Part shown: piece after piece, positions 35,882 to 43,301 of the stretch
Layout of the letters: each line of letters opens with the position of its first letter
How positions within the stretch are numbered: the first letter of the stretch is position 1
Source: Burkholderia sp. FERM BP-3421
Lineage (GTDB): Bacteria; Pseudomonadota; Gammaproteobacteria; Burkholderiales; Burkholderiaceae
DNA length: 64,000 nt
NCBI RefSeq assembly: GCF_028657905.1
Contig: NZ_CP117782.1
Location: 1,240,001-1,304,000 of the forward strand
Direction of reading: 5' to 3'
Translations under genes and position numbers: made by a program
Notes under the pieces: generated by a model
Seen by the model: the letters and a program-made list of their open reading frames with translations, nothing else
The model's database searches: none
What the model was told of the DNA's origin: nothing

Positions 35882-36685
35882 TCAGGCGGGATCCCCGCGC
35901 AGGAACGCCTCGATCAGCGTGACGAAGTACGGCGGGCACTCCTGCATCGGGTAGTGCCCGCAGTTCGGCACGACCGCGAGGCGCGCATTCGGGTGCCACG
36001 CGAGGAAGCTGCGCCGCATCGCCGCCGCGTCGAGCCCGGGATCGTGGTCGCCGACCATCACGAGAAAGCGCGTGGCGAGCCCGCGCACCTGGTCGACGAA
36101 CCCGGGCCCGTTCAGCATCGCGAGATAGCCGGGCCGGCAGGCCGGCGAGACCGCCGCGCGGCGCTGCCGCAGCTTGGCCTCGATCCAGCCCGGCGACAAG
36201 CCGCCCGCGACATGACGGAGCAGCCGGCGCAAGGCGGCGTCGTCCGTCGCGACCTGCTCGAAGAACGCCCGCGCCTCGGCGTCGAGCCCCTGCCCCGCGG
36301 CGGACACCGGGCACACCGCCACCGCGCCCAGGATCCGCCCGGGCGCGACGGCCGCGAGCCGCTGCGTCACCATCCCGGTCATCGAATGGCCGATCACGTG
36401 GAAGCCCGTCCAGCCGAGCCGGTCGGCGAGCGCGAGGCAGTCGGCGCTCACCTCGTCGAGCGTATACGCGCCCGTCAGGTGGAACGAGCGGCCGTATCCG
36501 CGCAGGTCGGCGAACACATAGGTGAACGCGTCGCCGTCGAGATACGGGAGGATGGCGTCGTAGTTCGTGTGGTCGCCGAGCCAGTCGTGCAGCATCAGCA
36601 CGCGCACGGGGCCGTCGCCGTGCCGGCGGTGGCCGAGGCCTTCGTCCGGATGGGCGGCGCGGGAGAGAGAAGAGACGGGATTCAT
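35882..36685 (-). CDS. Alpha/beta-hydrolase
   Basis: 267 residues with the alpha/beta-hydrolase fold. The oxyanion-strand segment is VRVLMLHDWLGDHTNYD, the nucleophile elbow is VIGHSMTGM (Ser near 107), a late acid sits in MVGDHDPGLD (near 213), and the catalytic His is in NCGHYPMQECPP (near 247). The sequence is closest in style to epoxide/haloalkane-type or ester hydrolases, but no substrate can be assigned. ATG at 36685 is chosen because AAGGAA lies 10 bases upstream. It converges on orbE and lies outside the siderophore transcripts. It starts about 40 bases after a hairpin followed by a T-rich stretch that probably ends the cobC-like transcript. Confidence 0.82.
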   Translation of the reverse strand: MNPVSSLSRAAHPDEGLGHRRHGDGPVRVLMLHDWLGDHTNYDAILPYLDGDAFTYVFADLRGYGRSFHLTGAYTLDEVSADCLALADRLGWTGFHVIGHSMTGMVTQRLAAVAPGRILGAVAVCPVSAAGQGLDAEARAFFEQVATDDAALRRLLRHVAGGLSPGWIEAKLRQRRAAVSPACRPGYLAMLNGPGFVDQVRGLATRFLVMVGDHDPGLDAAAMRRSFLAWHPNARLAVVPNCGHYPMQECPPYFVTLIEAFLRGDPA

Positions 36686-36713
36686 GTCGCGCAATTCCTT
36701 TTCGGTGGGGGAA

Positions 36714-36753
36714 AGCCAAAAAGAAACGCCCTCCCGGCGGACCGGGAGGGCGT
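36714..36753 (-). terminator. Intrinsic terminator of the leftward cobC-like transcript
   Basis: On the minus strand a 12-bp stem (36753-36742 with 36737-36726, ACGCCCTCCCGG arm) with a 4-base loop is followed by TTTCTTTTT. It lies between the cobC-like gene and the hydrolase start at 36685, so it would separate the two transcripts or attenuate read-through. Confidence 0.75.
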
Positions 36754-36841
36754 TGCGCGTGACGACAAAGTGCGGCGATCGTATCAAGACCGCGCACGCG
36801 AATCAAGCGTTGGGACCGGCCGGGGCGATAACCCACGGCGC

Positions 36842-36890
36842 GCATCACGCATCACGCATCACGCATCACGCATCACGCATCACGCATCAC
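36842..36890. repeat. Seven tandem GCATCAC heptamers
   Basis: Seven perfect copies of GCATCAC occupy 36842-36890, followed by the variant GCATCGC. The array is intergenic, 25 bases beyond the 3' end of the cobC-like gene and before the terminator. Perfect copies imply recent or ongoing slippage. Confidence 0.97.
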
Positions 36891-36914
36891 GCATCGCGGG
36901 CTGCGCGGCGCGGC

Positions 36915-37532
36915 TCACCCTTCGGCTGCTTCACGACGCATCCAGCCCGGCCCGGCGCGCACCAGCACCGTCACGGCCAGCGGCGCGACCTCCGGACCGA
37001 ACGGCGCATCGGGCGACGTACCCAGCGCATGCGCGAGCGCGGCGCGCACCAGCGCCGGATGGGTGACGGCGACGATCCGACCGCCCGCCGGCAAGCCGTC
37101 GAGCCAGCCGCCCACCCGCCGCCGCGCATCCGCGAACGCTTCGCCGCCGTGCGGATGCGCGCGCGGATCCGCCAACCAGGCCCGCAGCGCATCCGGGGCC
37201 GTCTGCGCGAGGCGCGCGAGCGGCACGCCGCGCCAGCGGCCGTAGTCGAGATCCGCCAGCCCCGCCTCGGGCGCGGCAGGCAGGCCGAGCGCCTCGGCGG
37301 TCTGCCGCGCGCAGCGCGCCGGGCTGCTGCACGCGCGCGCGCCGGCGGGCGGCGTCCAGCGCGCGCGCAGCGCGGCCGCCTCGGCGAGACCGCGCGCATC
37401 GAGCGGATCGTCGTCGGGGAACGCGCCGCTCCGCATCGCGCGGGTCGCCGCATGCGCGACGAGATACACGACGAGGTCGGCGTCGGCCGCCCGATGCGGC
37501 TCGCCCTCCGATTGCTCCGGCAAAAAAATCAC
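36915..37532 (-). CDS. Histidine-phosphatase-family protein, CobC-like, with degenerate RHG motif
   Basis: About 205 residues (GTG start at 37532). The fold of the phosphoglycerate-mutase/CobC family is recognisable: DPLDARGLAEAAALRARW, CSSPARCARQTAEALGLP, LADLDYGRWRGVPLARL (the CobC-like D-x-G-x-W element) and VTHPALVRAALAHAL with the second active-site histidine. The first motif, normally RHG(E/P)T, reads LVAHAATRAM, so the usual catalytic Arg and Gly are Ala while His remains. CobC removes phosphate in late nucleotide-loop assembly; whether this variant is active is unclear. It is divergent from cbtB, and its 5' end lies against the cobalamin riboswitch on the opposite strand. The start is uncertain. 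Confidence 0.7.
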   Translation of the reverse strand: MIFLPEQSEGEPHRAADADLVVYLVAHAATRAMRSGAFPDDDPLDARGLAEAAALRARWTPPAGARACSSPARCARQTAEALGLPAAPEAGLADLDYGRWRGVPLARLAQTAPDALRAWLADPRAHPHGGEAFADARRRVGGWLDGLPAGGRIVAVTHPALVRAALAHALGTSPDAPFGPEVAPLAVTVLVRAGPGWMRREAAEG

Positions 37533-37539
37533 GCGTACA

Positions 37540-37640
37540 ATGCCCTCCGAATACGAACGCGGAAGCCGGTGCGAATCCGGCGCGGTCGCGCCACTGTAAC
37601 CGGCGATCCCTGATCCCGGAAGCCAGACCTGCGTTCCTTG
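37540..37640 (+). promoter_or_regulatory. Cobalamin riboswitch upstream of cbtB-cbtA
   Basis: The plus strand carries GCGGAAGCCGGTGCGAATCC, then a GCGGTCGCGCCACTGTAACC block, then GGAAGCCAGACCTGC (around 37617-37632). These are the core conserved blocks of cobalamin riboswitches in the compact form common ahead of cbtB genes. The element ends about 55 bases before the cbtB start. Confidence 0.9.
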
Positions 37641-37689
37641 CCTTTCCTCACCACCCTTGACGGGGCGCGATTCCCCCGGAGATCCCACC

Positions 37690-37899
37690 ATGCACGAAGC
37701 TGCCCTCAACCCGGTTGCCGCCCCGGCGCCGATTCCCCTTGGCGAACTGTTGCCCTGGGCCCTGTTCGCCGGCCTGCTCCTGCTGCTCGCGCTCTACTTC
37801 GTCGGCGCGGAACAAGGCGCGACCTCGCTCGTTCCCGGCATGTACGTGCATGAGTTCGTGCACGACGGCCGGCACCTGCTCGGCTTCCCCTGCCACTGA
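37690..37899 (+). CDS. cbtB: CbtB-type cobalt transporter small subunit
   Basis: 69 residues with a single membrane segment (LLPWALFAGLLLLLALYFVG) and the diagnostic C-terminal metal-binding tail VHEFVHDGRHLLGFPCH. CbtB is the small partner of the predicted cobalt transporter CbtA and almost always sits behind a cobalamin riboswitch, as here. It lies 13 bases before cbtA. The ATG at 37690 is the only start that retains the full membrane helix. Confidence 0.95.
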   Translation: MHEAALNPVAAPAPIPLGELLPWALFAGLLLLLALYFVGAEQGATSLVPGMYVHEFVHDGRHLLGFPCH

Positions 37900-37912
37900 C
37901 GCGGAGGCACGG

Positions 37913-38632
37913 ATGGTCGGAAAACTGCTGGTCCGCGGGATGCTCGCAGGCATCGCCGCCGGTCTTCTCACGTTCGCGTTCGCGCGGGTCGTCGGCGAAC
38001 CCCAGGTCGCGCAGGCGATCGCCTTCGAGGAAAAGCTCGATGCGGCCAAGGGCGAGGCCCCGGAACCGGAGCTCGTCAGCCGCGGGACCCAGGCCGGGCT
38101 CGGCCTGCTCACGGGCGTCGTGACCTACGGCGCGGCATTCGGCGGCCTGTTCGCGCTGACCTTCGCCTATGCGTACGGCCGGGTCGGGCGGCTCGCCGCG
38201 CGGCCGCTGTCCGCGTGGCTCGCGCTCGCGGCGTTCATCGCGCTGGTGATCGTCCCCAATCTCAAGTACCCCGCCAATCCCCCCTCGGTGGGCGATCCGG
38301 AGACGATCGGCTATCGAACCGGGCTGTTCTTCCTGATGATCGCGATCTCGATCGTGACGCTGGTGTTCTCGCTCAAGGTGCGCGGCCGGTTGTCCGCGCG
38401 GCTCGGCGCGTGGAACGCGTCGCTCGCGGCGGGGCTCGTGTTCGTCGCGATCATCGCGGCCGTGCAGCACGCGCTGCCCGCGATCAACGAAGTGCCCGAC
38501 GCGTTCCCTGCGACCGTGCTGTGGCAGTTCCGGGTCGCCGCGATCGGCATGCAGGTGATCATGTGGACGACGATCGGCCTCGTGTTCGGCGCGCTGGCCG
38601 AACGCGGCGTGCCGGCGGGACGGCGCACGTAG
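37913..38632 (+). CDS. cbtA: CbtA-type cobalt transporter
   Basis: 239 residues with about six hydrophobic segments. Family landmarks are the N-terminal MVGKLLVRGMLAGIAAGLLT, the RGTQAGLGLLTGVVTYGAAF segment near residue 57 and IVPNLKYPANPPSVGDPET near residue 107. CbtA is predicted, mainly from riboswitch association and phylogeny, to import cobalt. GGAGG precedes the ATG at 37913. The gene ends 66 bases before an intrinsic terminator. Together with the NiCoT permease this makes two riboswitch-linked cobalt uptake systems in the window. Confidence 0.93.
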   Translation: MVGKLLVRGMLAGIAAGLLTFAFARVVGEPQVAQAIAFEEKLDAAKGEAPEPELVSRGTQAGLGLLTGVVTYGAAFGGLFALTFAYAYGRVGRLAARPLSAWLALAAFIALVIVPNLKYPANPPSVGDPETIGYRTGLFFLMIAISIVTLVFSLKVRGRLSARLGAWNASLAAGLVFVAIIAAVQHALPAINEVPDAFPATVLWQFRVAAIGMQVIMWTTIGLVFGALAERGVPAGRRT

Positions 38633-38698
38633 CGGCGCGGCCGCGCCGCCCCCGCCCCTTCCCGCCTCCGCCCCGCTCCCGCCGGTCCGGCGGGCGCC

Positions 38699-38722
38699 AC
38701 GGCCACTCCGGTGGCCGTTTTC
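38699..38722 (+). terminator. Intrinsic terminator after cbtA
   Basis: The 8-bp stem ACGGCCAC / GTGGCCGT (38699-38706 with 38711-38718) has a 4-base loop and is followed by TTTTC at 38718-38722, on the cbtBA strand. Confidence 0.8.
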
Positions 38723-38741
38723 ATTCATGCGCGCCGCGCGC

Positions 38742-38864
38742 TCAACGCCAGCCCTTCCAGCACGCCTTGTTCGTCGCGCTGATCGCGACGAACGTGATGA
38801 TCCAGAACAGGATCGGGCCCGCCGCGCCCTTGATCCGGATGAACGTCCCGAGTTCAAACACCAA
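38742..38864 (-). pseudogene. Out-of-frame 3' continuation of the small membrane-protein gene
   Basis: Directly after the stop of the neighbouring membrane protein, another minus-strand frame reads LVFELGTFIRIKGAAG and continues with a hydrophobic PILFWIITFVAIS segment to a stop at 38742. It has no ATG and no ribosome-binding site, only TTG/GTG. Dropping one C in GGGCC near 38868 would fuse it seamlessly after SNG of the upstream protein. I read it as the displaced C-terminus of a ~130-residue, three-helix protein; a separate tiny ORF is less likely. Confidence 0.5.
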
Positions 38865-39129
38865 CCGGCCCGTTGCTCATCCGCAGGGTCGTGACGATGA
38901 AGTAGGCGAACAGCCCGACATACGGCAACACGAAGAACACCAGGTAGTTGTCCAGGACGAACCCGATGAACTTGGAGTCCGCATGGCTGCTCCACGTCAC
39001 GAGATAGCCCAGATAGAGCGGCCCCGCGACCATCGCCAGAATCACGAACGGAATCACGGCGCAGTGCAGCCTGAATTGCCAGGCCTCGATGGAACGGTTC
39101 GACAACGGTTCGTCGGCCGACGTATTCAT
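38854..39129 (-). CDS. Small membrane protein of unknown function, probably truncated by a frameshift
   Basis: 91 residues with two hydrophobic segments (CAVIPFVILAMVAGPLYLG and YLVFFVLPYVGLFAYFIV). I do not recognise a family. ATG at 39129 is preceded by GGAGAAAG at good spacing. The chain stops shortly after TTLRMSNG, and a plausible third membrane segment continues in another frame (38742-38864). Upstream it is divergent from a lipoprotein gene. Function cannot be assigned. Confidence 0.6.
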   Translation of the reverse strand: MNTSADEPLSNRSIEAWQFRLHCAVIPFVILAMVAGPLYLGYLVTWSSHADSKFIGFVLDNYLVFFVLPYVGLFAYFIVTTLRMSNGPVGV

Positions 39130-39258
39130 GATGCTTTCTCCGTTGGTCTGCACGCCGGCCGCCTCGCGCCCATGGGCCGCGCCGGCCTCGATCGACCCCG
39201 CCCGGCAGGCCCCGGGAGTCGACTCGATATAATCAAAGCAGACCTATTTCAAAACAGA

Positions 39259-39834
39259 ATGAACATAAACCCTCGCTTTTCACGCGCACGGCGTGCGCTG
39301 GCCGCCTCCCTCCTGCTGCTCGCCTGCGCCCGGACCCCGGCCGCGCCGTCCCCGGACACGAACGCAGCCCCGAACAACGAAGCGCTGATCCAGCGGATCA
39401 TCGTCCTGAACGAACACGGCGACCCCGCCTCGCTCGAAAAGGCGACGGCCGGCTACCTGCTGAACGCGACGCGCAAGTTCAACCCGAACGTGTCGCCCGA
39501 TGCCTGGAAAGGCGTCCAGGCCGACGTCAACGAGATCATCGCCAACAAGATCCGCTCCGGGTACGGCGAACAGGCGCTGCTCACGCGCCGCATGATCCGG
39601 AACGCGAAGCTGTCGGACGACGAGCTGCGGCACCTGATCGCGATGCTGGAGGACCCCGTGATGCAGCGCTACTACCGCGCGACCTGGGACGGCAAGACGG
39701 CCGGCTACATCGCCGACCTGTCGCAGCAGGTGAACAACCAGATGTGGTTCGTCGTCTCGATCGTGCTCAGAAAGCGCGGGCTGCAGACCAGCGACCCGGG
39801 TGCGACGCCGCGCCCGGCCGCCGGCGCGCATTGA
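39259..39834 (+). CDS. Putative lipoprotein of unknown function
   Basis: 191 residues. The N-terminus has Arg-rich RFSRARRA followed by ASLLLLACA, a lipobox with Cys near residue 25, so a lipid-anchored envelope protein is likely. The mature part is helical and polar; segments such as LLTRRMIRNAKLSDDELRHL and AMLEDPVMQRYYRATWDGK recall DUF2059-like proteins, though this resemblance is weak. ATG at 39259 immediately precedes the signal. The upstream 100 bases are divergent to the small membrane-protein gene. No operon partner is evident; the next gene starts 107 bases on. Confidence 0.6.
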   Translation: MNINPRFSRARRALAASLLLLACARTPAAPSPDTNAAPNNEALIQRIIVLNEHGDPASLEKATAGYLLNATRKFNPNVSPDAWKGVQADVNEIIANKIRSGYGEQALLTRRMIRNAKLSDDELRHLIAMLEDPVMQRYYRATWDGKTAGYIADLSQQVNNQMWFVVSIVLRKRGLQTSDPGATPRPAAGAH

Positions 39835-39940
39835 GGCCGGGAGGCGCGCGGCGCTCGTGCAGTCCCGGCGCGCAAGGCCTAGAATGACGCGCCACGGCTT
39901 TCCTTCGCCCCGCGCGCCGCGCCTCGACACCCGGGACCTC

Positions 39941-40540
39941 ATGACTTCCGCTCCGCGTTTCGCCGGCAAGCACGTCTTGATCGTGCACGGCTACACCGCA
40001 TCGCCCGCCGCCAACTGGTTTCCCTGGCTCGCCGAGACCTTGCGCGCGGAAGGCGCGCGCGTCGACGTGCCGGCCATGCCCGCTCCCGATGAACCGACGC
40101 CGCGCGCATGGGCCGAGACGCTGCGCGCGATCGTGCCGGCGGCCGACGCGAATACCCTGCTGGTCGGCCACAGCCTCGGCTGCATCAGCGTGCTCCGGCA
40201 CCTGCTGACGCTGCCGGCCGGCACCCGCATCGGCGGCCTGCTGCTCGTGTCCGGCTTCGACCGGCCCCTGTCGACGCTGCCGACGCTGCGTGCGTTCACC
40301 GACGCGCCGCTCGATCACGCCGAGGTGATCCGGCGCGCGCCGCGGATCGCGTCGATCTACTCGGACAACGATACGATCGTGACGCCGGCCGCGTCGCGCG
40401 ACCGGTCCGCCTCGCTGCGCGGCGCCGATGAAATCGTGGCCGGCGCGGGCCACTTCCTCGACCGCGAGGGCTTTACCCGGCTCCCGCGGGCCCTGGCCGC
40501 ACTCGTCGCGCTGCGGGCGAACGCGCGCGGCGCGTCATGA
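39941..40540 (+). CDS. RBBP9/YdeN-family serine hydrolase
   Basis: 199 residues with a compact alpha/beta-hydrolase fold typical of RBBP9/YdeN: VLIVHGYTASPAANWFPWL at the N-terminus, the nucleophile elbow LLVGHSLGCISVLRHL (Ser near 69), the acid in YSDNDTIVTP (near 149) and the His in GAGHFLDREGF (near 172). The natural substrate is unknown. ATG at 39941 is used; an upstream in-frame ATG at 39884 would add 19 residues without homology. Its stop overlaps the start of the next gene as ATGA, so the two are probably co-translated. Confidence 0.85.
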   Translation: MTSAPRFAGKHVLIVHGYTASPAANWFPWLAETLRAEGARVDVPAMPAPDEPTPRAWAETLRAIVPAADANTLLVGHSLGCISVLRHLLTLPAGTRIGGLLLVSGFDRPLSTLPTLRAFTDAPLDHAEVIRRAPRIASIYSDNDTIVTPAASRDRSASLRGADEIVAGAGHFLDREGFTRLPRALAALVALRANARGAS

Positions 40541-41055
40541 TGAAGCGCGGCAGGCGCCTGCTGATCGGTTTCGCGCTCGGCGCCGCGGGCATGAGCGCGG
40601 CGCTCGCCGCGCTGCACGAGGATCTGGAAATCCGCGCCGACCAGTTCATTGCCCGGCCGCCCGCCGAGGTCTGGCGCGTGGTGACGGATCGCGCGGCCTA
40701 TCCGGCGTGGAATCCGTTCATCACCGAGATCGACGGCCCATTCCGCGAGGGCGCGACGCTGCGCATCGTGCTCGGGCGCGGCGCGGACACGATGACCTTC
40801 AGGCCGATCGTGCAACGCGTCCGCGACGACGCGGAGATCTGCTGGCGCGGCAGCGTGGGCGTCGACGGTCTGTTCGACGGCACCCATTGCCTGCGCCTGA
40901 CGGCTGTCGCGGGCGGCACCCGCTTCGAGCAGCGCGAACGGTTCTCGGGATGGCTCGCGGGCCGGCTGACGCGCACGGTGGTCGAGGACACCCGCCTCGA
41001 ATTCGTCGCGATGAATGCCGCGCTCAAGCGACGCGTCGAATCAGGTATGCGTTGA
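40537..41055 (+). CDS. SRPBCC-family (START-like) protein with N-terminal hydrophobic segment
   Basis: 172 residues. A short hydrophobic N-terminus (RLLIGFALGAAGMSAALAAL) could be a signal or anchor. It is followed by the SRPBCC ligand-binding fold: IRADQFIARPPAEVWRVVTD, AYPAWNPFITEIDGPFREG, then FEQRERFSGWLAGRL and the long C-terminal helix ending ALKRRVESGMR. Members bind hydrophobic ligands or modulate partners; no specific role is inferred. It is coupled to the hydrolase gene by an ATGA overlap. The 3' end of this gene is the first unit of a ~105-bp tandem repeat. Confidence 0.8.
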   Translation: MMKRGRRLLIGFALGAAGMSAALAALHEDLEIRADQFIARPPAEVWRVVTDRAAYPAWNPFITEIDGPFREGATLRIVLGRGADTMTFRPIVQRVRDDAEICWRGSVGVDGLFDGTHCLRLTAVAGGTRFEQRERFSGWLAGRLTRTVVEDTRLEFVAMNAALKRRVESGMR

Positions 41056-41372
41056 CCGGATCGCAAAAACAATGACGACGATGCGGACGCGGCAGGGCCA
41101 GCCGCGCACCGTGGACTGCGGCGCGCCTGACCGCGCGGCCGCGCGGGCAGGTACGCGCTGACCTGATCGAGAAAACGAAGACGACGATGCGGACTCGGCA
41201 AGGCCAGCCGCGCACCGTGTGACTCGGCCCGCCTGACCGTGCGGCCGCGCGGGCAGGTACGCGCTGACCTGATCGCAAAACAAAGACGACGATGCGGACG
41301 CGGCAAGGCCAACCGCGCACCGTGTGACTGCGGCGCGCCTGACCGCGCGGCCGCGCGGGCAGGTACGCGCTG
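41049..41372. repeat. Three tandem ~105-bp repeats starting at the SRPBCC stop codon
   Basis: Units begin at about 41049, 41155 and 41260. The marker ATGCGGAC(G/T)CGGCA starts at 41081, 41187 and 41292 (spacings 106 and 105). Each unit opens with a version of GCGCTGACCTGATCG and ends with GCGGGCAGGTAC. Unit one contains the TGA stop of the upstream gene. A degenerate partial fourth copy follows at about 41366. Units differ by scattered substitutions. I see no gene in the remaining bases to 41463. Confidence 0.9.
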
Positions 41373-41463
41373 CCTCGATGCGGTCGGCCGCGACCGCGCG
41401 CGCGACCCCGTCAGGCCGCGCGCCCTGCGCCCCACCCCGAAGCGCCGTCGCGGCATCAGCGCA

Positions 41464-42480
41464 TCAACGCCCGCCCGCCTTCGGCAACGCCAGCAACGAT
41501 TCCGTCATCACGTCCGCGAGCCGCAGCGCGGACATCGGCCCCCCGAACCCCCAGATATTGCGCTCGACGAGCGCGATCCGTCCCGCGCGTTGCGCGGGCA
41601 CGAACCGCCACACCGGCGAATCGAGCTTCGCGGCGAGCGGCACGTCGGGCCCGGTCGCGCTGACGAACATCACCGCGAGGTCCGGCCGCTTCAGCAGGTC
41701 CTCCGAGGTCACGTAGGCAGTGCCCTCGCGGGTCGACTCGCCGGGCCAGGGCGTGAGCCCGAGCGCGCGCGCGACGCCCGCCGCCGTGCTGTTGCCGGTG
41801 AAGGCCCAGTAGCGATCGGGCAACCCCAGTTCCTGCAGCCACGCGACCGGCTCGCCGCGCCGCCCGGCCTCGGCGAGCCGCCGCGCGTTGCGCGCGAGCC
41901 CGGCCGCGAGCCGCGCGTCGACCGCGCGCGCCGCTTCCACGCGGCCGGTCAAACAGCCGAGCGTATGCAGGATCGCGCGCGCCCAGTCGAGCTGCGTCAC
42001 CTGCCGGCCGTCGCGCACGAAGTTCGGACTGTAGGCGAACAGCACGGTCGGCGCGATCCGCTCCAGCGCCGCGAAGATCGCCGCATGGCGCAGCCCCACG
42101 CCGAGAATCAGATCGGGCCGCGCGGCCGCGATCGCCTCGAGGCTCGGCTCCTGGCGCGTGCCGATGTCCGGCACCCGCGCGAGCCGCGCGTCGTCGTAGC
42201 CGATCCAGCCCGGGTAGTACTCGGGGTCGGCCATGCCGACGGGCGTGATGTCCAGCGCCGCGAGATCCTCGGCGAACATGAATTCGAGCACGACGATCCG
42301 GGCCGGCCGCGCCGGCAGCACGGCGCTCGCCTGCGACACCACGGGATTGCCGGCGAGCGGCCCGCAGGCCGCGCCGGGCAGCACCTCGGCCGCGGCGCGC
42401 GCAAGCGGCGCGAACGCCGCGCCGCACGCCGCCGCCAGCACCGCGCCCAGCATGCGACGCCGGGGAGCCTGCACGCTCAT
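41464..42480 (-). CDS. orbB: Periplasmic ferric-siderophore-binding protein (OrbB-like)
   Basis: 338 residues of the FhuD/FepB substrate-binding class. The N-terminus RRRMLGAVLAAACGAAFA is signal-like, with a possible twin-arginine start. The mature part has the family pattern PARIVVLEFMFAEDLAALDI, EPSLEAIAAARPDLILGVG and, near the end, IALVERNIWGFGGPMSALRL. It should carry ferric siderophore from the outer-membrane receptor to the OrbD/OrbC importer. Its start overlaps the ferric-reductase stop as ATGA. It is the last gene of the leftward transport operon, facing the tandem repeat. Confidence 0.92.
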   Translation of the reverse strand: MSVQAPRRRMLGAVLAAACGAAFAPLARAAAEVLPGAACGPLAGNPVVSQASAVLPARPARIVVLEFMFAEDLAALDITPVGMADPEYYPGWIGYDDARLARVPDIGTRQEPSLEAIAAARPDLILGVGLRHAAIFAALERIAPTVLFAYSPNFVRDGRQVTQLDWARAILHTLGCLTGRVEAARAVDARLAAGLARNARRLAEAGRRGEPVAWLQELGLPDRYWAFTGNSTAAGVARALGLTPWPGESTREGTAYVTSEDLLKRPDLAVMFVSATGPDVPLAAKLDSPVWRFVPAQRAGRIALVERNIWGFGGPMSALRLADVMTESLLALPKAGGR

Positions 42481-43301
42481 CGCATCGCCTCCTGCAACGC
42501 GATCGCGTCGTCGCACATCGTCAGCAGCAGCGGACAACTTCCACACAGTTGGGTCTCTCCCGGAATTTCATTGCGCATGCAGCACACGCGGCGCGCGCGG
42601 AACGGATTCGGCAGCCGCGTCGAGCACGGCCGCGCGCGCCGCACCGGCAGGCGCAGCGGGTTCGCCTCGCCGTCCGCGTCGAGCGGGCCGAACAGCCAGG
42701 CGGCATCGTCGGCCGCGCCGGGAAGGTCCGCGCACTGCTCGAACAGGTAGTCGAGCAGATTGCCGGCATTGCTCCACAGCACGCGCGGCGAGAGTCGGGT
42801 CATCGCGGCCAGCTGCCCGATCACCTCGCGCAGGTGCGCGACGAGCGGCCCGTAGCGGCGCGCCGGATCGGGGTCGGCCGCGCCGAGCGCGGCCGGGTCG
42901 ACGCCGAACGCGACCGGCAGGCCCGCGCGCAGCGCGACCCGCGCGCCCGTCAGGTCGAGCGGCCGGCCGAGCAGCAGCGCGGCGGCGAAACCCGCCGTGG
43001 CCGCGAAGCCGAAGTAGTACTTGCTCCATTGCGACAGCAGCGCGCGCGCATGCTGGTCCGCATCGCCGCCGTACAGCGCGACCATCGCGTCGAGCAGCGC
43101 ATGACGCTCGCCGTCGAGCGCCGCCGCCGGCAGCACGACCGCGTGCGCGGACGCCTCCGCCGCGAAGGCGGGCTCGGCCGCGCCGGACGGCGCGCCGAGC
43201 CACACGTGTTCGAGGTAGTGGGCGATCGACGCGGGCACGAAGGCCGCGAAACACTGCGCGCCCGCGCCGTCCGGCCAGGGCGCGGCCGGGTTCAGGCTCA
43301 T
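42477..43301 (-). CDS. orbF: Ferric-siderophore reductase, FhuF-like (OrbF)
   Basis: 274 residues. The C-terminal VCCMRNEIPGETQLCGSCPL provides the CC-x10-C-x2-C pattern that binds the 2Fe-2S cluster in FhuF-type reductases, which release iron from internalised siderophore by reduction in the cytoplasm. The preceding domain has the FhuF-like MTRLSPRVLWSNAGNLLDYL stretch. ATG at 43301 overlaps the permease stop by four bases, and the stop overlaps the orbB start, so the transport genes are tightly coupled. Confidence 0.92.
   Translation of the reverse strand: MSLNPAAPWPDGAGAQCFAAFVPASIAHYLEHVWLGAPSGAAEPAFAAEASAHAVVLPAAALDGERHALLDAMVALYGGDADQHARALLSQWSKYYFGFAATAGFAAALLLGRPLDLTGARVALRAGLPVAFGVDPAALGAADPDPARRYGPLVAHLREVIGQLAAMTRLSPRVLWSNAGNLLDYLFEQCADLPGAADDAAWLFGPLDADGEANPLRLPVRRARPCSTRLPNPFRARRVCCMRNEIPGETQLCGSCPLLLTMCDDAIALQEAMR

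Noticed and set aside
41024..41320. Minus-strand peptide repeating RGWPCRVRIVV across the 105-bp units
   Set aside because: The unit length is not constant or divisible by three, so the frame does not persist; it is the tandem repeat read as protein.
41049..41372. CRISPR-like appearance of regularly spaced repeats
   Set aside because: The copies are contiguous with no unique spacers, only three units exist, and no cas genes are in the window.
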